From NCBI GenBank assembly GCA_963843455.1, contig CAWJKE010000007.1, positions 558,001 through 622,000 on the forward strand: DNA of 64,000 nt, written 5' to 3'. A model generated the notes under the pieces. That model saw only the letters and a list, made by a program, of their open reading frames with translations, ran no database searches and had not been told where the DNA came from. Position 1 is the stretch's first letter; every line of letters starts with the position of its first letter. Below, one piece after another: positions 51,919 to 58,637 of the stretch. The position numbers and the translations under genes were made by a program. Origin of the DNA: CAIQPS01 sp963843455. Lineage in GTDB: Bacteria > Actinomycetota > Thermoleophilia > RBG-16-64-13.

Positions 51919-52986
51919 GTGGATGCAGGCGAAATACTAGGACAAGTAGTCCAGACCCAGGCTTCGGACCTCCATCTGGCCGTGGGGCTGCCACCGGTAG
52001 TGCGGATCGACGGCCACCTCCGGCCGCTCGAAGGCTATCCAGAGTTGGCAGCCAACGAGGCTCGTGAGCTCATCTATAGCATCCTGAACCAGGATCAACG
52101 GCAGAAGCTCGAGACCGACTGGGAGGTCGACCTCTCGTACTCGTTGTACGGCCAAGCCCGCTTTAGGGTCAACGTGTTCTTCCACAAGGGGACGCTCGCC
52201 GCGGCTTTCCGGCTCATCCCAGTCGCCATCAAGAGCATCGATGAACTCCAACTCCCAAAGGTGTTGCACTCGTTTTGCCACAAGCCGCGGGGATTCGTGC
52301 TCGTCACCGGGCCGACCGGGTCGGGGAAGTCCACGACCCTCGCCGCGATCATCGACGAAATAAACGAGACCCGAGCGGACCATATCGTCACCATAGAGGA
52401 CCCGATCGAGTTCCTGCACACGCACAAACGCTGTGTGGTGAACCAGCGGGAAGTGGGCAGCGACACTAAGGGATTCCCGGCCGCTCTGCGATCGGCCCTC
52501 CGCCAGGACCCTGACGTCATCCTTATCGGCGAGATGCGGGACCTGGAAACCATCCAAATCGCGCTAACCGCGGCGGAAACGGGCCACCTCGTCTTCGCGA
52601 CCTTGCATACCCAGGACTGTCCGCAGACGATAGACCGGATCATCGACGTCTTTCCGCCGCACCAGCAGGAGCAGATCAGGGTGCAGATAGCGGCTACCTT
52701 GGAAGGAATCGTGACCCAACAGCTTCTGCCCAAAGCGTCAGGAACCGGACGGGTAGCAGTCTGCGAGGTGCTCGTATCCACGTCGGCCGCCAGAAACCTC
52801 ATCCGCGAGGGCAAAACCCACCAGCTCTACACGGTGATGCAGACTGGCGGTCAGCACGGCATGCAGACGATGAACTCCTCACTGGCCGATCTGGTCAAGC
52901 GCAGCCATATCAGCCGCGAACTAGCGCTCAAACGGTCGTCGGTACCGGATGAGTTGGAGCGCCTGCTTCTGTCGGGTGCCGCCTGA
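51919..52986 (+). CDS. pilT: Type IV pilus retraction ATPase PilT
   Basis: Motor that depolymerises pili, giving twitching motility. The 355-aa protein opens with EILGQVVQTQASDLHLAVGL (PilT-type N-terminal domain). It has Walker A GPTGSGKSTTLAAIIDEIN near 130, the Asp box TIEDPIEFLHTHKRC, Walker B QDPDVILIGEMRDLETIQIA, the His box GHLVFATLHTQDCPQTIDR and the C-terminal VSTSAARNLIREGKTHQL. The intact PilT indicates that pili here retract. GTG 51919, 36 bases after pilB. Confidence 0.96.
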   Translation: MDAGEILGQVVQTQASDLHLAVGLPPVVRIDGHLRPLEGYPELAANEARELIYSILNQDQRQKLETDWEVDLSYSLYGQARFRVNVFFHKGTLAAAFRLIPVAIKSIDELQLPKVLHSFCHKPRGFVLVTGPTGSGKSTTLAAIIDEINETRADHIVTIEDPIEFLHTHKRCVVNQREVGSDTKGFPAALRSALRQDPDVILIGEMRDLETIQIALTAAETGHLVFATLHTQDCPQTIDRIIDVFPPHQQEQIRVQIAATLEGIVTQQLLPKASGTGRVAVCEVLVSTSAARNLIREGKTHQLYTVMQTGGQHGMQTMNSSLADLVKRSHISRELALKRSSVPDELERLLLSGAA

Positions 52987-53042
52987 TACCGACCTTGCGG
53001 GCATGGGGGAGACGGCTGCGCTGAACCCGGCCGCCGGCTCGC

Positions 53043-53070
53043 TATAGCCGTAGCGCCGGGTGACCGATAC
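53043..53070 (+). promoter_or_regulatory. Candidate WhiG/FliA-type (sigma-28 family) promoter before pilC
   Basis: TATAG (53043-53047), 15 bases, then ACCGATAC (53063-53070) resembles the sigma-28 consensus TAAAG-N14/15-GCCGATAA (4/5 and 6/8 matches). It is in the 135-base gap between pilT and pilC. A sigma-A -10 CATAAT overlaps its 3' end, so the reading is uncertain. It matters because an RsiG-like anti-sigma protein is encoded 3.5 kb away. Confidence 0.35.
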
Positions 53071-53121
53071 ATAATGAGGAGAAGTATCTCGGCTCACGAG
53101 TAAGCGAGGAGCAGGAGCAGA

Positions 53122-54336
53122 GTGGGGACTTTCAGCTATACGGCCAAGAAGGAGCGCGGCGCCCTCTTTTCGGGTGAAGCGATAGGCGACTCGAAAGCGA
53201 CCGTCGTCGCCGAACTGCGCCGCAAAGGGCTCACCGTCGTCAGCCTTGAGGAGAAGCGGGGCATGCCCGACCTCAAGACCATGCTCGAGAACGGCAAACG
53301 CATCAGCGTGCGCGACAAGGCGGTCTTCGCCCGCCAATTCGCGACCATGATCAACTCAGGTCTCGCCGTACTCCGCGCTCTTTACGTTCTCGAAGAGCAG
53401 ACCGAAAACACGCGCCTGAGGAAGATCATCAAAGCCGTGCGCGACGACGTAGAGGCCGGCAGCACGGTTTCGGACGCAATGGTCAAACATCCGGCCGCTT
53501 TCGACAGGCTGTATGTGGCCATGGTGAGGGCCGGCGAGGCGAGCGGCGCCCTCGATCAGACGCTCATCCGTCTAGCTGGGCAGCTCGAGAAGCAGGACAG
53601 TCTGCGCCGTTCCATAAAGTCGGCAATGACCTACCCGATCCTGATCGCCTGTTTCGCCATCATGGTGATGATCGGGATGCTGCTCTTCATCATCCCGATA
53701 TTCGCCAACATGTACAACGACCTGGGCGGCCAACTGCCATCTTTGACTCGAATGATGATGGGGATAAGCAACATGCTCAAGGGCTACTGGTTCATCATCT
53801 TCCCGGTCATCTTCATTACGATCTGGGCCCTGGTGCGTCTCAAGAACACCGAGCAGGGCCGCAGAGCTTGGGATCGGTTCAAGCTACATCTGCCCATGAA
53901 GCTCGGTCCGATCATCCAGAAGATCGCGGTGGCTCGTTTCAGCCGCACCTTCGCCACGCTGGTCGGTTCCGGTGTGCCGATCCTGCACGCTATCGACATC
54001 ACAGGCAAGACATCGGGCAACACCGTCATCGAGGAAGCCATGGTGGATGTCAAGGAGAGCGTCCGCTGCGGAGAGCCCATCGCGAAGCCCCTGATGCGCG
54101 TCGCGGTGTTTCCGCCCATGGTCACGCACATGATCTCCATCGGCGAGGAGACTGGGGCACTCGATTCGATGCTCAACAAGATTGCTGACTTCTACGAAGA
54201 CGAAGTCGACGCCGCGGTCAAATCTCTCACGTCGATTATCGAGCCCATCATGATGATATTTGTCGGCGGGCTGGTGGGCCTCATCGTCATCTCCATGTAC
54301 CTGCCGATGTTCAACATGATGAACCTGGTCAAGTAA
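53122..54336 (+). CDS. pilC: Type IV pilus inner membrane platform protein PilC
   Basis: Polytopic platform that couples PilB/PilT to pilin. The 404-aa protein has two T2SSF domains. The first (about 70-195) is VFARQFATMINSGLAVLRALY with MVRAGEASGALDQTL, then the membrane helix YPILIACFAIMVMIGMLLFI. The second (about 270-395) is FSRTFATLVGSGVPILHAIDI with MISIGEETGALDSML, then IIEPIMMIFVGGLVGLIVIS. A short N-terminal domain resembles that of other PilC proteins. GTG 53122 with GGAGCAGGAG upstream. No pilin or minor pilin gene is next to it in this window. Confidence 0.96.
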   Translation: MGTFSYTAKKERGALFSGEAIGDSKATVVAELRRKGLTVVSLEEKRGMPDLKTMLENGKRISVRDKAVFARQFATMINSGLAVLRALYVLEEQTENTRLRKIIKAVRDDVEAGSTVSDAMVKHPAAFDRLYVAMVRAGEASGALDQTLIRLAGQLEKQDSLRRSIKSAMTYPILIACFAIMVMIGMLLFIIPIFANMYNDLGGQLPSLTRMMMGISNMLKGYWFIIFPVIFITIWALVRLKNTEQGRRAWDRFKLHLPMKLGPIIQKIAVARFSRTFATLVGSGVPILHAIDITGKTSGNTVIEEAMVDVKESVRCGEPIAKPLMRVAVFPPMVTHMISIGEETGALDSMLNKIADFYEDEVDAAVKSLTSIIEPIMMIFVGGLVGLIVISMYLPMFNMMNLVK

Positions 54337-54430
54337 GAGGCAGGTAGTCGTCAGGGCGACCCGTACGTGGGTCGGCCGTCCGCCGCCCTGGGATCTCTTT
54401 GATCTAGCCCCGTCTCCCTCGAGAAATCTG

Positions 54431-54452
54431 TAATGCACGATAATGTGCATTA
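54431..54452. repeat. Perfect AT-rich inverted repeat between pilC and apt
   Basis: TAATGCAC (54431-54438) and GTGCATTA (54445-54452) are perfect inverted arms around GATAAT. The site is AT-rich in a GC-rich genome and lies between the convergent ends of pilC and apt. It could be a bidirectional terminator stem, although without a GC-rich base, or a binding site of a dimeric regulator. Confidence 0.55.
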
Positions 54453-54519
54453 TGTAAACTAGCGTGGGATTGCCGCATCGGGTGAGCGGCTTGGTCCCCT
54501 CCCCGAGGTCGGCTGGAAG

Positions 54520-55038
54520 CTAGACGGGGTAGTTCAACAGGCTGAGGACGTCGTACCCCTGCAGGCGGTCGCGGCCGCGGAGTTCCGTGAGCTCAATGAT
54601 GAATGCGAGTCCGGCGACGACGCCTCCAGCTTGCTCTACTAGCTGGACCTTCGCCTTTGCGGTCCCGCCGGTAGCGAGCAAGTCGTCGTGGATAAGCACT
54701 CTCTGTCCGGGCTTGATGGCGTCCGCATGCATCTCAAGCGCGTCGGTACCGTATTCCAGCTCATACTCGCAGCGGGCCACCGTCCGCGGCAGCTTGCCGG
54801 GCTTCCGGGCGGCGGCAAAGCCCACGCCGCTAGCGTACGCCAGGGCGGCGCCAAGTATGAAGCCTCTCGCCTCAGCCCCCAAGACGAGGTCGATCCGCCT
54901 GCTCTTCGCGTAGTCGGCGAACGAGTCAACGGCGTATCTGAGCGCCTGGGCGTCTTGCAGTAGCGGCGTGATGTCGTGGAAAAGGATCCCTTCCTTGGGA
55001 AAGCCTGGGATGTGGCGGATGAACTTGTCGAGGTCCAT
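54520..55038 (-). CDS. apt: Adenine phosphoribosyltransferase
   Basis: Salvages adenine to AMP with PRPP. The 172-aa protein shows HIPGFPKEGILFHDITPLLQ, LVLGAEARGFILGAALAYAS, RKPGKLPRTV, YELEYGTDALEMHADAI and the PRPP loop VLIHDDLLATGGTAKAKV. In many Firmicutes and Actinobacteria apt lies beside rel and recJ; here it is 18 kb away. ATG 55038. Convergent with pilC. Confidence 0.97.
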   Translation of the reverse strand: MDLDKFIRHIPGFPKEGILFHDITPLLQDAQALRYAVDSFADYAKSRRIDLVLGAEARGFILGAALAYASGVGFAAARKPGKLPRTVARCEYELEYGTDALEMHADAIKPGQRVLIHDDLLATGGTAKAKVQLVEQAGGVVAGLAFIIELTELRGRDRLQGYDVLSLLNYPV

Positions 55039-55090
55039 GGGGCTCCTTGAGACGGCAGACTGACGGATGGTCGGAAAGCTTCGGGTAGCG

Positions 55091-55780
55091 TCAGAGCAGC
55101 TTGCGCAGCTCCTTGTAGAGCAGAAGGTGCATCAACTGGGACAATAGGGATGCCAGATCTTCCACCATCTTCTCGCCGTATTCGCGCTTATCTGCGTGTG
55201 CGGATCGCAGCGAAGGTGTAGTGATCTGTTCCACCAGCGCCGCCTCCCGCTCGACTGAAGAGCCCAAAAGCCGCAGGTTGCGGGGCTCCACCCCGAAACG
55301 GACCAGCAATTGGCAAATGTGGGCAATCTCCAGGTCGCCCTCGGTGAAGCCCGCCCCCTGTTGCGAGTGGCGGTCGATGAGGCGATATTCCACGAGCAGA
55401 CGCAGAAAAGCTGCGTCAATGCCGGCATTTTCGCAAAGCTCCTCCTGTGTATACACCGCGTCTTCACGTTTGAGCGTGGGCGTCCTCCCCAGCCGCGTCG
55501 ATCCTGCAAGCGGCTGGCCCGGGAGCCCCGAAGTGGGCACCTCAACGCGATCACGTATTACCTCGAGGGGTAGATACTGATCCCGCTGAAGGGTGAGAAT
55601 AGTGCGCAGACGCCTGATATCAGCCCCGCTGTACTTGCGATAGCGTCCAGGCGTTCTGCTCGGGGCGAGCAGACCCCTATCCTCGAGGTAGCGAACCTTG
55701 GTGATACTCAAGTCGGGAAAGTCCGACTTCAACTGATCGACCACCTGGCCGATCGTGAGCAGGGCAGCGTCTTCTTTCAT
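55091..55780 (-). CDS. MerR-family regulator, FtsR-like
   Basis: A 229-aa transcription factor. The MerR helix-turn-helix is at about 8-75: LTIGQVVDQLKSDFPDLSIT, KVRYLEDRGLLAPSRTPGRY, RKYSGADIRRLRTILTLQRD. The C-terminal half carries a dimerisation/effector region unlike metal-sensing MerR proteins. In mycobacteria and corynebacteria a MerR protein of this type (FtsR, Rv1828) is encoded next to the FHA protein GarA and activates ftsZ; the same order is seen here. Its start overlaps the FHA gene end by 4 bases (ATGA). Confidence 0.88.
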   Translation of the reverse strand: MKEDAALLTIGQVVDQLKSDFPDLSITKVRYLEDRGLLAPSRTPGRYRKYSGADIRRLRTILTLQRDQYLPLEVIRDRVEVPTSGLPGQPLAGSTRLGRTPTLKREDAVYTQEELCENAGIDAAFLRLLVEYRLIDRHSQQGAGFTEGDLEIAHICQLLVRFGVEPRNLRLLGSSVEREAALVEQITTPSLRSAHADKREYGEKMVEDLASLLSQLMHLLLYKELRKLL

Positions 55781-56256
55781 GCGTCTGGGGACTCGCTGAT
55801 CCGGTGGACGAACATGAGCTTGAACTTGCCTATCTGTAACTCGTCGTCATCAAAGAGCCTCTGCTGCTCGATCCGCTTGCGGTTCACATAGGTGCCGTTC
55901 AAGCTGTTGAGGTCCTCCACCCAGAAGCCGCCCTCGTCGCGGAGGACTCGGGCATGATGCCGAGAGACGGTGACGTCGTCGAGAAAGAGGTCGCTGTGGG
56001 GACTACGGCCGACTGTGAGCACGTCGGTGCCGAGGTCGATGATCTCCCCTTCGCGCCCACCCCCGGAGCGGATGAGCAGTACCGTGCCGGCACTCCTCCC
56101 GTGATCGACGCCGTCCAGACCATCGTCCTCCCGATCGGCCGGTGAGTACGTGATAGTGGTCTCATTCGGGTCGACCGCGATGAGCCGGCTGCCACAACGC
56201 CGGCAGTAGTTGGAGTCTTCGCTATTGTCGAGACTACAGGTTGGGCAGTTCGCCAT
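55777..56256 (-). CDS. garA: Zinc-ribbon FHA-domain protein, GarA/OdhI-like
   Basis: A 159-aa phosphopeptide-binding protein. It starts with a zinc ribbon MANCPTC..YCRRCG (Cys4, 7, 18, 21), then a flexible part with the GarA-type phospho-acceptor NETTITYSPAD (Thr33, Thr34). The FHA domain (about 60-150) has LGTDVLTVGRSPHSDLFLDD, VSRHHARVL, VEDLNSLNGTYVNRKRI and DELQIGKFKL. GarA/OdhI control 2-oxoglutarate dehydrogenase and glutamate metabolism after kinase phosphorylation of this Thr pair; the motif suggests the same mode. No Ser/Thr kinase is nearby. The upstream frame is open, but ATG 56256 is chosen because the CPTC ribbon starts there. Confidence 0.85.
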   Translation of the reverse strand: MANCPTCSLDNSEDSNYCRRCGSRLIAVDPNETTITYSPADREDDGLDGVDHGRSAGTVLLIRSGGGREGEIIDLGTDVLTVGRSPHSDLFLDDVTVSRHHARVLRDEGGFWVEDLNSLNGTYVNRKRIEQQRLFDDDELQIGKFKLMFVHRISESPDA

Positions 56257-56578
56257 CGCTGGTCCGCTCGGCCGAGTCCTCGTCTCCCCCAGTCGCTTCG
56301 GGGCTTGCGACCGAGTCGCCATACCCGGCGAATTGGCGGCGTATTTGCTCCTCGATACTCTTGATGACTTCGGGATGCTCGAGGAGGCGGTTCCGCGCCA
56401 CGGGGTCGGAATGCTCAAGGACATAAGGATCATCAAGTATGTCGTTGACGTGCCGCCCGCTCTCAACCTGATGAATGATATAGCGAATCAGCCTCTCCTG
56501 GCGAACGTCCACCGAAAGGTCATGGAATCTGCTCTCGATGCCCTTGGCTGAGGGCTCGTTCTTAGCGCTCATGACCAC
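56234..56578 (-). CDS. Hypothetical protein (114 aa) upstream of the FHA gene
   Basis: I do not recognise this family. The core is helical and charged: FHDLSVDVRQERLIRYIIHQ, VESGRHVNDILDDPYVLEHS, NRLLEHPEVIKSIEEQIRRQ. An acidic tail follows. It has no signal peptide or membrane segment. The last 23 bases overlap the FHA gene, so the two are probably co-translated and might form a complex. Start GTG 56578 or ATG 56572. Confidence 0.65.
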   Translation of the reverse strand: MVMSAKNEPSAKGIESRFHDLSVDVRQERLIRYIIHQVESGRHVNDILDDPYVLEHSDPVARNRLLEHPEVIKSIEEQIRRQFAGYGDSVASPEATGGDEDSAERTSDGELPNL

Positions 56579-56585
56579 CGCTCAC

Positions 56586-56861
56586 TTATTGGGTTCTGCC
56601 TGCCCGCGATTGCGTCTTTCCGCTGAGGATGTCGGTGAGAGCCGAGACATCGCCGCCTTCCACCAGCCCGGCCCCTCCGCTGTGCTTCTCGCGCAGGCGC
56701 CTGACGATCTCGGCGCGTAGGATGTCGATCTCGCCGTGCAGGAGCCGCCTACGTTTGGATACCTCGCGCTCCTCGGCGGACAGGCGATCGGCCAGCTCCC
56801 GCAACTCCTCGTCGCTGTACGACTGGACGTTGATGAGTCGTTCGAAGGCAGTATCGTCCAT
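56586..56861 (-). CDS. RsiG-like single-motif c-di-GMP-responsive anti-sigma factor
   Basis: A 91-aa helical protein. SYSDEELRELADRLSAEE and a long helix to LRREK-like KHSGG contain the pattern E31-x3-S35-x2-R38-x3-H42-x3-D46, which matches the RsiG signature E(X)3S(X)2R(X)3Q(X)3D with His in place of Gln. RsiG proteins of Streptomyces bind c-di-GMP with two such motifs and hold the sigma factor WhiG; basal actinobacteria such as Rubrobacter have small single-motif RsiG that dimerise and control type IV pili. Only one motif is present here. ATG 56861 is preceded by AAGGG; a longer frame extends upstream without conservation. The WhiG partner is not in this window. Confidence 0.7.
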   Translation of the reverse strand: MDDTAFERLINVQSYSDEELRELADRLSAEEREVSKRRRLLHGEIDILRAEIVRRLREKHSGGAGLVEGGDVSALTDILSGKTQSRAGRTQ

Positions 56862-56955
56862 GGTGCTCACACCCTTACTATAGAGGTTCCCTCCGGAACC
56901 TTCAACCTGAGGTGGAGATACGTTGCGCCGGAGGAAGTCCTCGGGCGCAGCCCGA

Positions 56956-57339
56956 TCATTCTTCTTCGCTGATGAGTTCCTCGTACTCCTCGGCATTCAT
57001 CAGATCGTCGATCTCGGAAGGATCCGCTACCCGGATCTTGATCAGCCAGCCGTCCTCGAAGGGGCTCTCGTTGATCAGCTCCGGAGCGTCGACCACTTCT
57101 TCGTTGACTTCGACGACCGAACCGGTCAAAGGTGCGTAGACGTCGGACACGGCTTTCACCGATTCGACCTCGGCGTAGGGCGTCCCAGCCGTGACGTCTG
57201 CGCCTACCTCGGGGAGCTCGATGTACACGATGTCACCGAGTGTTTCCTGGGCGTAGCTGGTGAGACCAAAGACTGCGGTATCTCCCTCTACCCGGGCCCA
57301 ATCGTGCTCCCTGTGGTATTTGAGGTTCTTGGGGTTCAC
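56956..57339 (-). CDS. gcvH: Glycine cleavage system H protein
   Basis: Lipoylated carrier protein of glycine cleavage. The 127-aa product shows HREHDWARVEGDTAVFGLT, LGDIVYIELPEVG and the lipoylation site ESVKAVSDVYAPL with Lys62. It ends DLMNAEEYEELISEEE. In mycobacteria gcvH-garA-ftsR are adjacent, as here apart from two inserted small genes. No gcvT, gcvP or lipoate genes are in the window. Its own promoter is visible upstream. Confidence 0.96.
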   Translation of the reverse strand: MNPKNLKYHREHDWARVEGDTAVFGLTSYAQETLGDIVYIELPEVGADVTAGTPYAEVESVKAVSDVYAPLTGSVVEVNEEVVDAPELINESPFEDGWLIKIRVADPSEIDDLMNAEEYEELISEEE

Positions 57340-57374
57340 ATGCGCTCCTTTCTCGCCACCATCGGCTGGCCGTC

Positions 57375-57402
57375 ATGATAGCACAGCAGTTTTTTGTGTC
57401 TG
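57375..57402 (-). promoter_or_regulatory. Promoter of gcvH
   Basis: On the minus strand CAGACA (57402-57397), 16 bases, then TATCAT (57380-57375) with TGC just before it as an extended -10. The 5' leader to the gcvH start is about 30 bases and holds AAAGGAG near the ATG. Confidence 0.5.
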
Positions 57403-57433
57403 CACGGGCGACCACGCAAGCGAGAGGGCCTTG

Positions 57434-57439
57434 TATACT
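57434..57439 (+). promoter_or_regulatory. Candidate -10 box of mglBA
   Basis: TATACT at 57434-57439 lies 33 bases before the mglB ATG in the divergent gcvH-mglB gap. The -35 region is weak. Confidence 0.35.
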
Positions 57440-57472
57440 CAACTGCGTGGCGCGCGCACAAGGAGGATGACG

Positions 57473-57973
57473 ATGCCAAGCCGTAGAGGGCTGGTTATCA
57501 GCGACGAACATATGACGCTGATCGATGCAGTGCTGGAGAAGCTGCGAATGGTGTCCGGCTCGCAGTTCGCCGCTCTCGTCTCCACCAGCGGCCAACCCAT
57601 CGCCATATCGCCGCAGGACGCACGCTCCGACACGCTGTCGCTGGCGGCTCTCGCAGCCAGTTCGTTTGCCGCTACCCGGCAGCTTGCCCAGATACTGAGC
57701 GAGCGCGAGTTCACCCTACTGTTCCACGAAGGCAAAGAGGCCAACCTCCACGTGACGCAGGTCACCGACCAGATACTGCTCCTTATCACCTTTGGGCGCG
57801 GCACCCAGGTGGGGCGCGTGCGACTCTATACCAGCCGGGCCCTCGAGGTCCTTAAGCCTGCTTTGGAGAGTGCCGAAACTACGAGTGGAGATGACAGAGC
57901 GGTCAATCGCGACTACTCACGCGAGGTAGGCGCCGCGATAGACGGTCTGTTCTCAGGACAGGATGACTCATAG
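57473..57973 (+). CDS. Roadblock/LC7 domain protein, MglB-like
   Basis: A 166-aa protein whose core is a Roadblock/LC7 domain: MTLIDAVLEKLRMVSGSQFA, VSTSGQPIAISPQDA, SLAALAASSFAATRQLAQIL and LLLITFGRGTQVGRVRL. MglB-type proteins are GTPase-activating partners of MglA and set polarity for type IV pilus-driven motility. The next gene is that GTPase, overlapping by 11 bases. ATG 57473 has a strong AAGGAGG 7 bases upstream; ATG 57467 is too close to it. Confidence 0.85.
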   Translation: MPSRRGLVISDEHMTLIDAVLEKLRMVSGSQFAALVSTSGQPIAISPQDARSDTLSLAALAASSFAATRQLAQILSEREFTLLFHEGKEANLHVTQVTDQILLLITFGRGTQVGRVRLYTSRALEVLKPALESAETTSGDDRAVNRDYSREVGAAIDGLFSGQDDS

Positions 57974-58574
57974 CGCTGGAGAACGACCTGTGGCCTTGAT
58001 CAACCTCGCCGCGCGCGAGATAAACTACAAGATCGTCTACTACGGATGCGGGCTGTGTGGGAAGACCACCAACATTCAGTACATACACCGCCGCATCAAT
58101 CCCTCTGCTCGTGGACGTCTGGTAAGTCTCGCAACCGAAGAAGAGCGGACACTCTATTTTGACTTCCTGCCCCTGTCGGTCGGCACTGTCAAAGGTCTCC
58201 GCACTCGGTTCCATCTCTACACTGTTCCGGGCCAGTCCTTCTACAACGCCTCACGAAAGCTGGTGCTGCAGGGCACTGATGGGGTCGTCTTCGTGGCCGA
58301 CAGCCAGATTTCGCGGCTGGACGAGAACGTGGACAGCTATCTCAACCTGTGGGACAACCTGCGCGAGCAGGGCGACGATCTGAGCAGACTCGGCATCGTG
58401 CTGCAGATGAATAAGCGGGACCTGGGTGAGGTGTTCTCGGTCTCCGACCTGACCGAGCTTCTCAACCACACCGATTCGCCGGTGGTCGAAGCGTGCGCCA
58501 TTAGCGGCCAGGGTGTGTTCGAGACACTCAAGACAGTGTGCAAGCACGTGATCGCAAAAAGCACCGAGGCCTAA
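57963..58574 (+). CDS. mglA: Small Ras-like GTPase MglA
   Basis: A 203-aa Ras-superfamily GTPase of the MglA type. The P-loop is YYGCGLCGKTTNIQYIH (G28-T35), the switch II region TVPGQSFYNASRK, and the base-recognition motif NKRD. MglA-GTP marks the leading cell pole and recruits the pilus machinery in Myxococcus and Thermus; MglB switches it off. Here the pair sits 3.1 kb from pilC and 0.6 kb from the RsiG-like gene. ATG 57963 overlaps mglB. No Frz- or Rom-type partners are visible. Confidence 0.92.
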   Translation: MTHSAGERPVALINLAAREINYKIVYYGCGLCGKTTNIQYIHRRINPSARGRLVSLATEEERTLYFDFLPLSVGTVKGLRTRFHLYTVPGQSFYNASRKLVLQGTDGVVFVADSQISRLDENVDSYLNLWDNLREQGDDLSRLGIVLQMNKRDLGEVFSVSDLTELLNHTDSPVVEACAISGQGVFETLKTVCKHVIAKSTEA

Positions 58575-58637
58575 GCACGCGTCTTGGAGCCTCCCGGTCC
58601 GTTCTCGGCGGCCGGGGCTTCGTTCCTCGGCAGGCTC

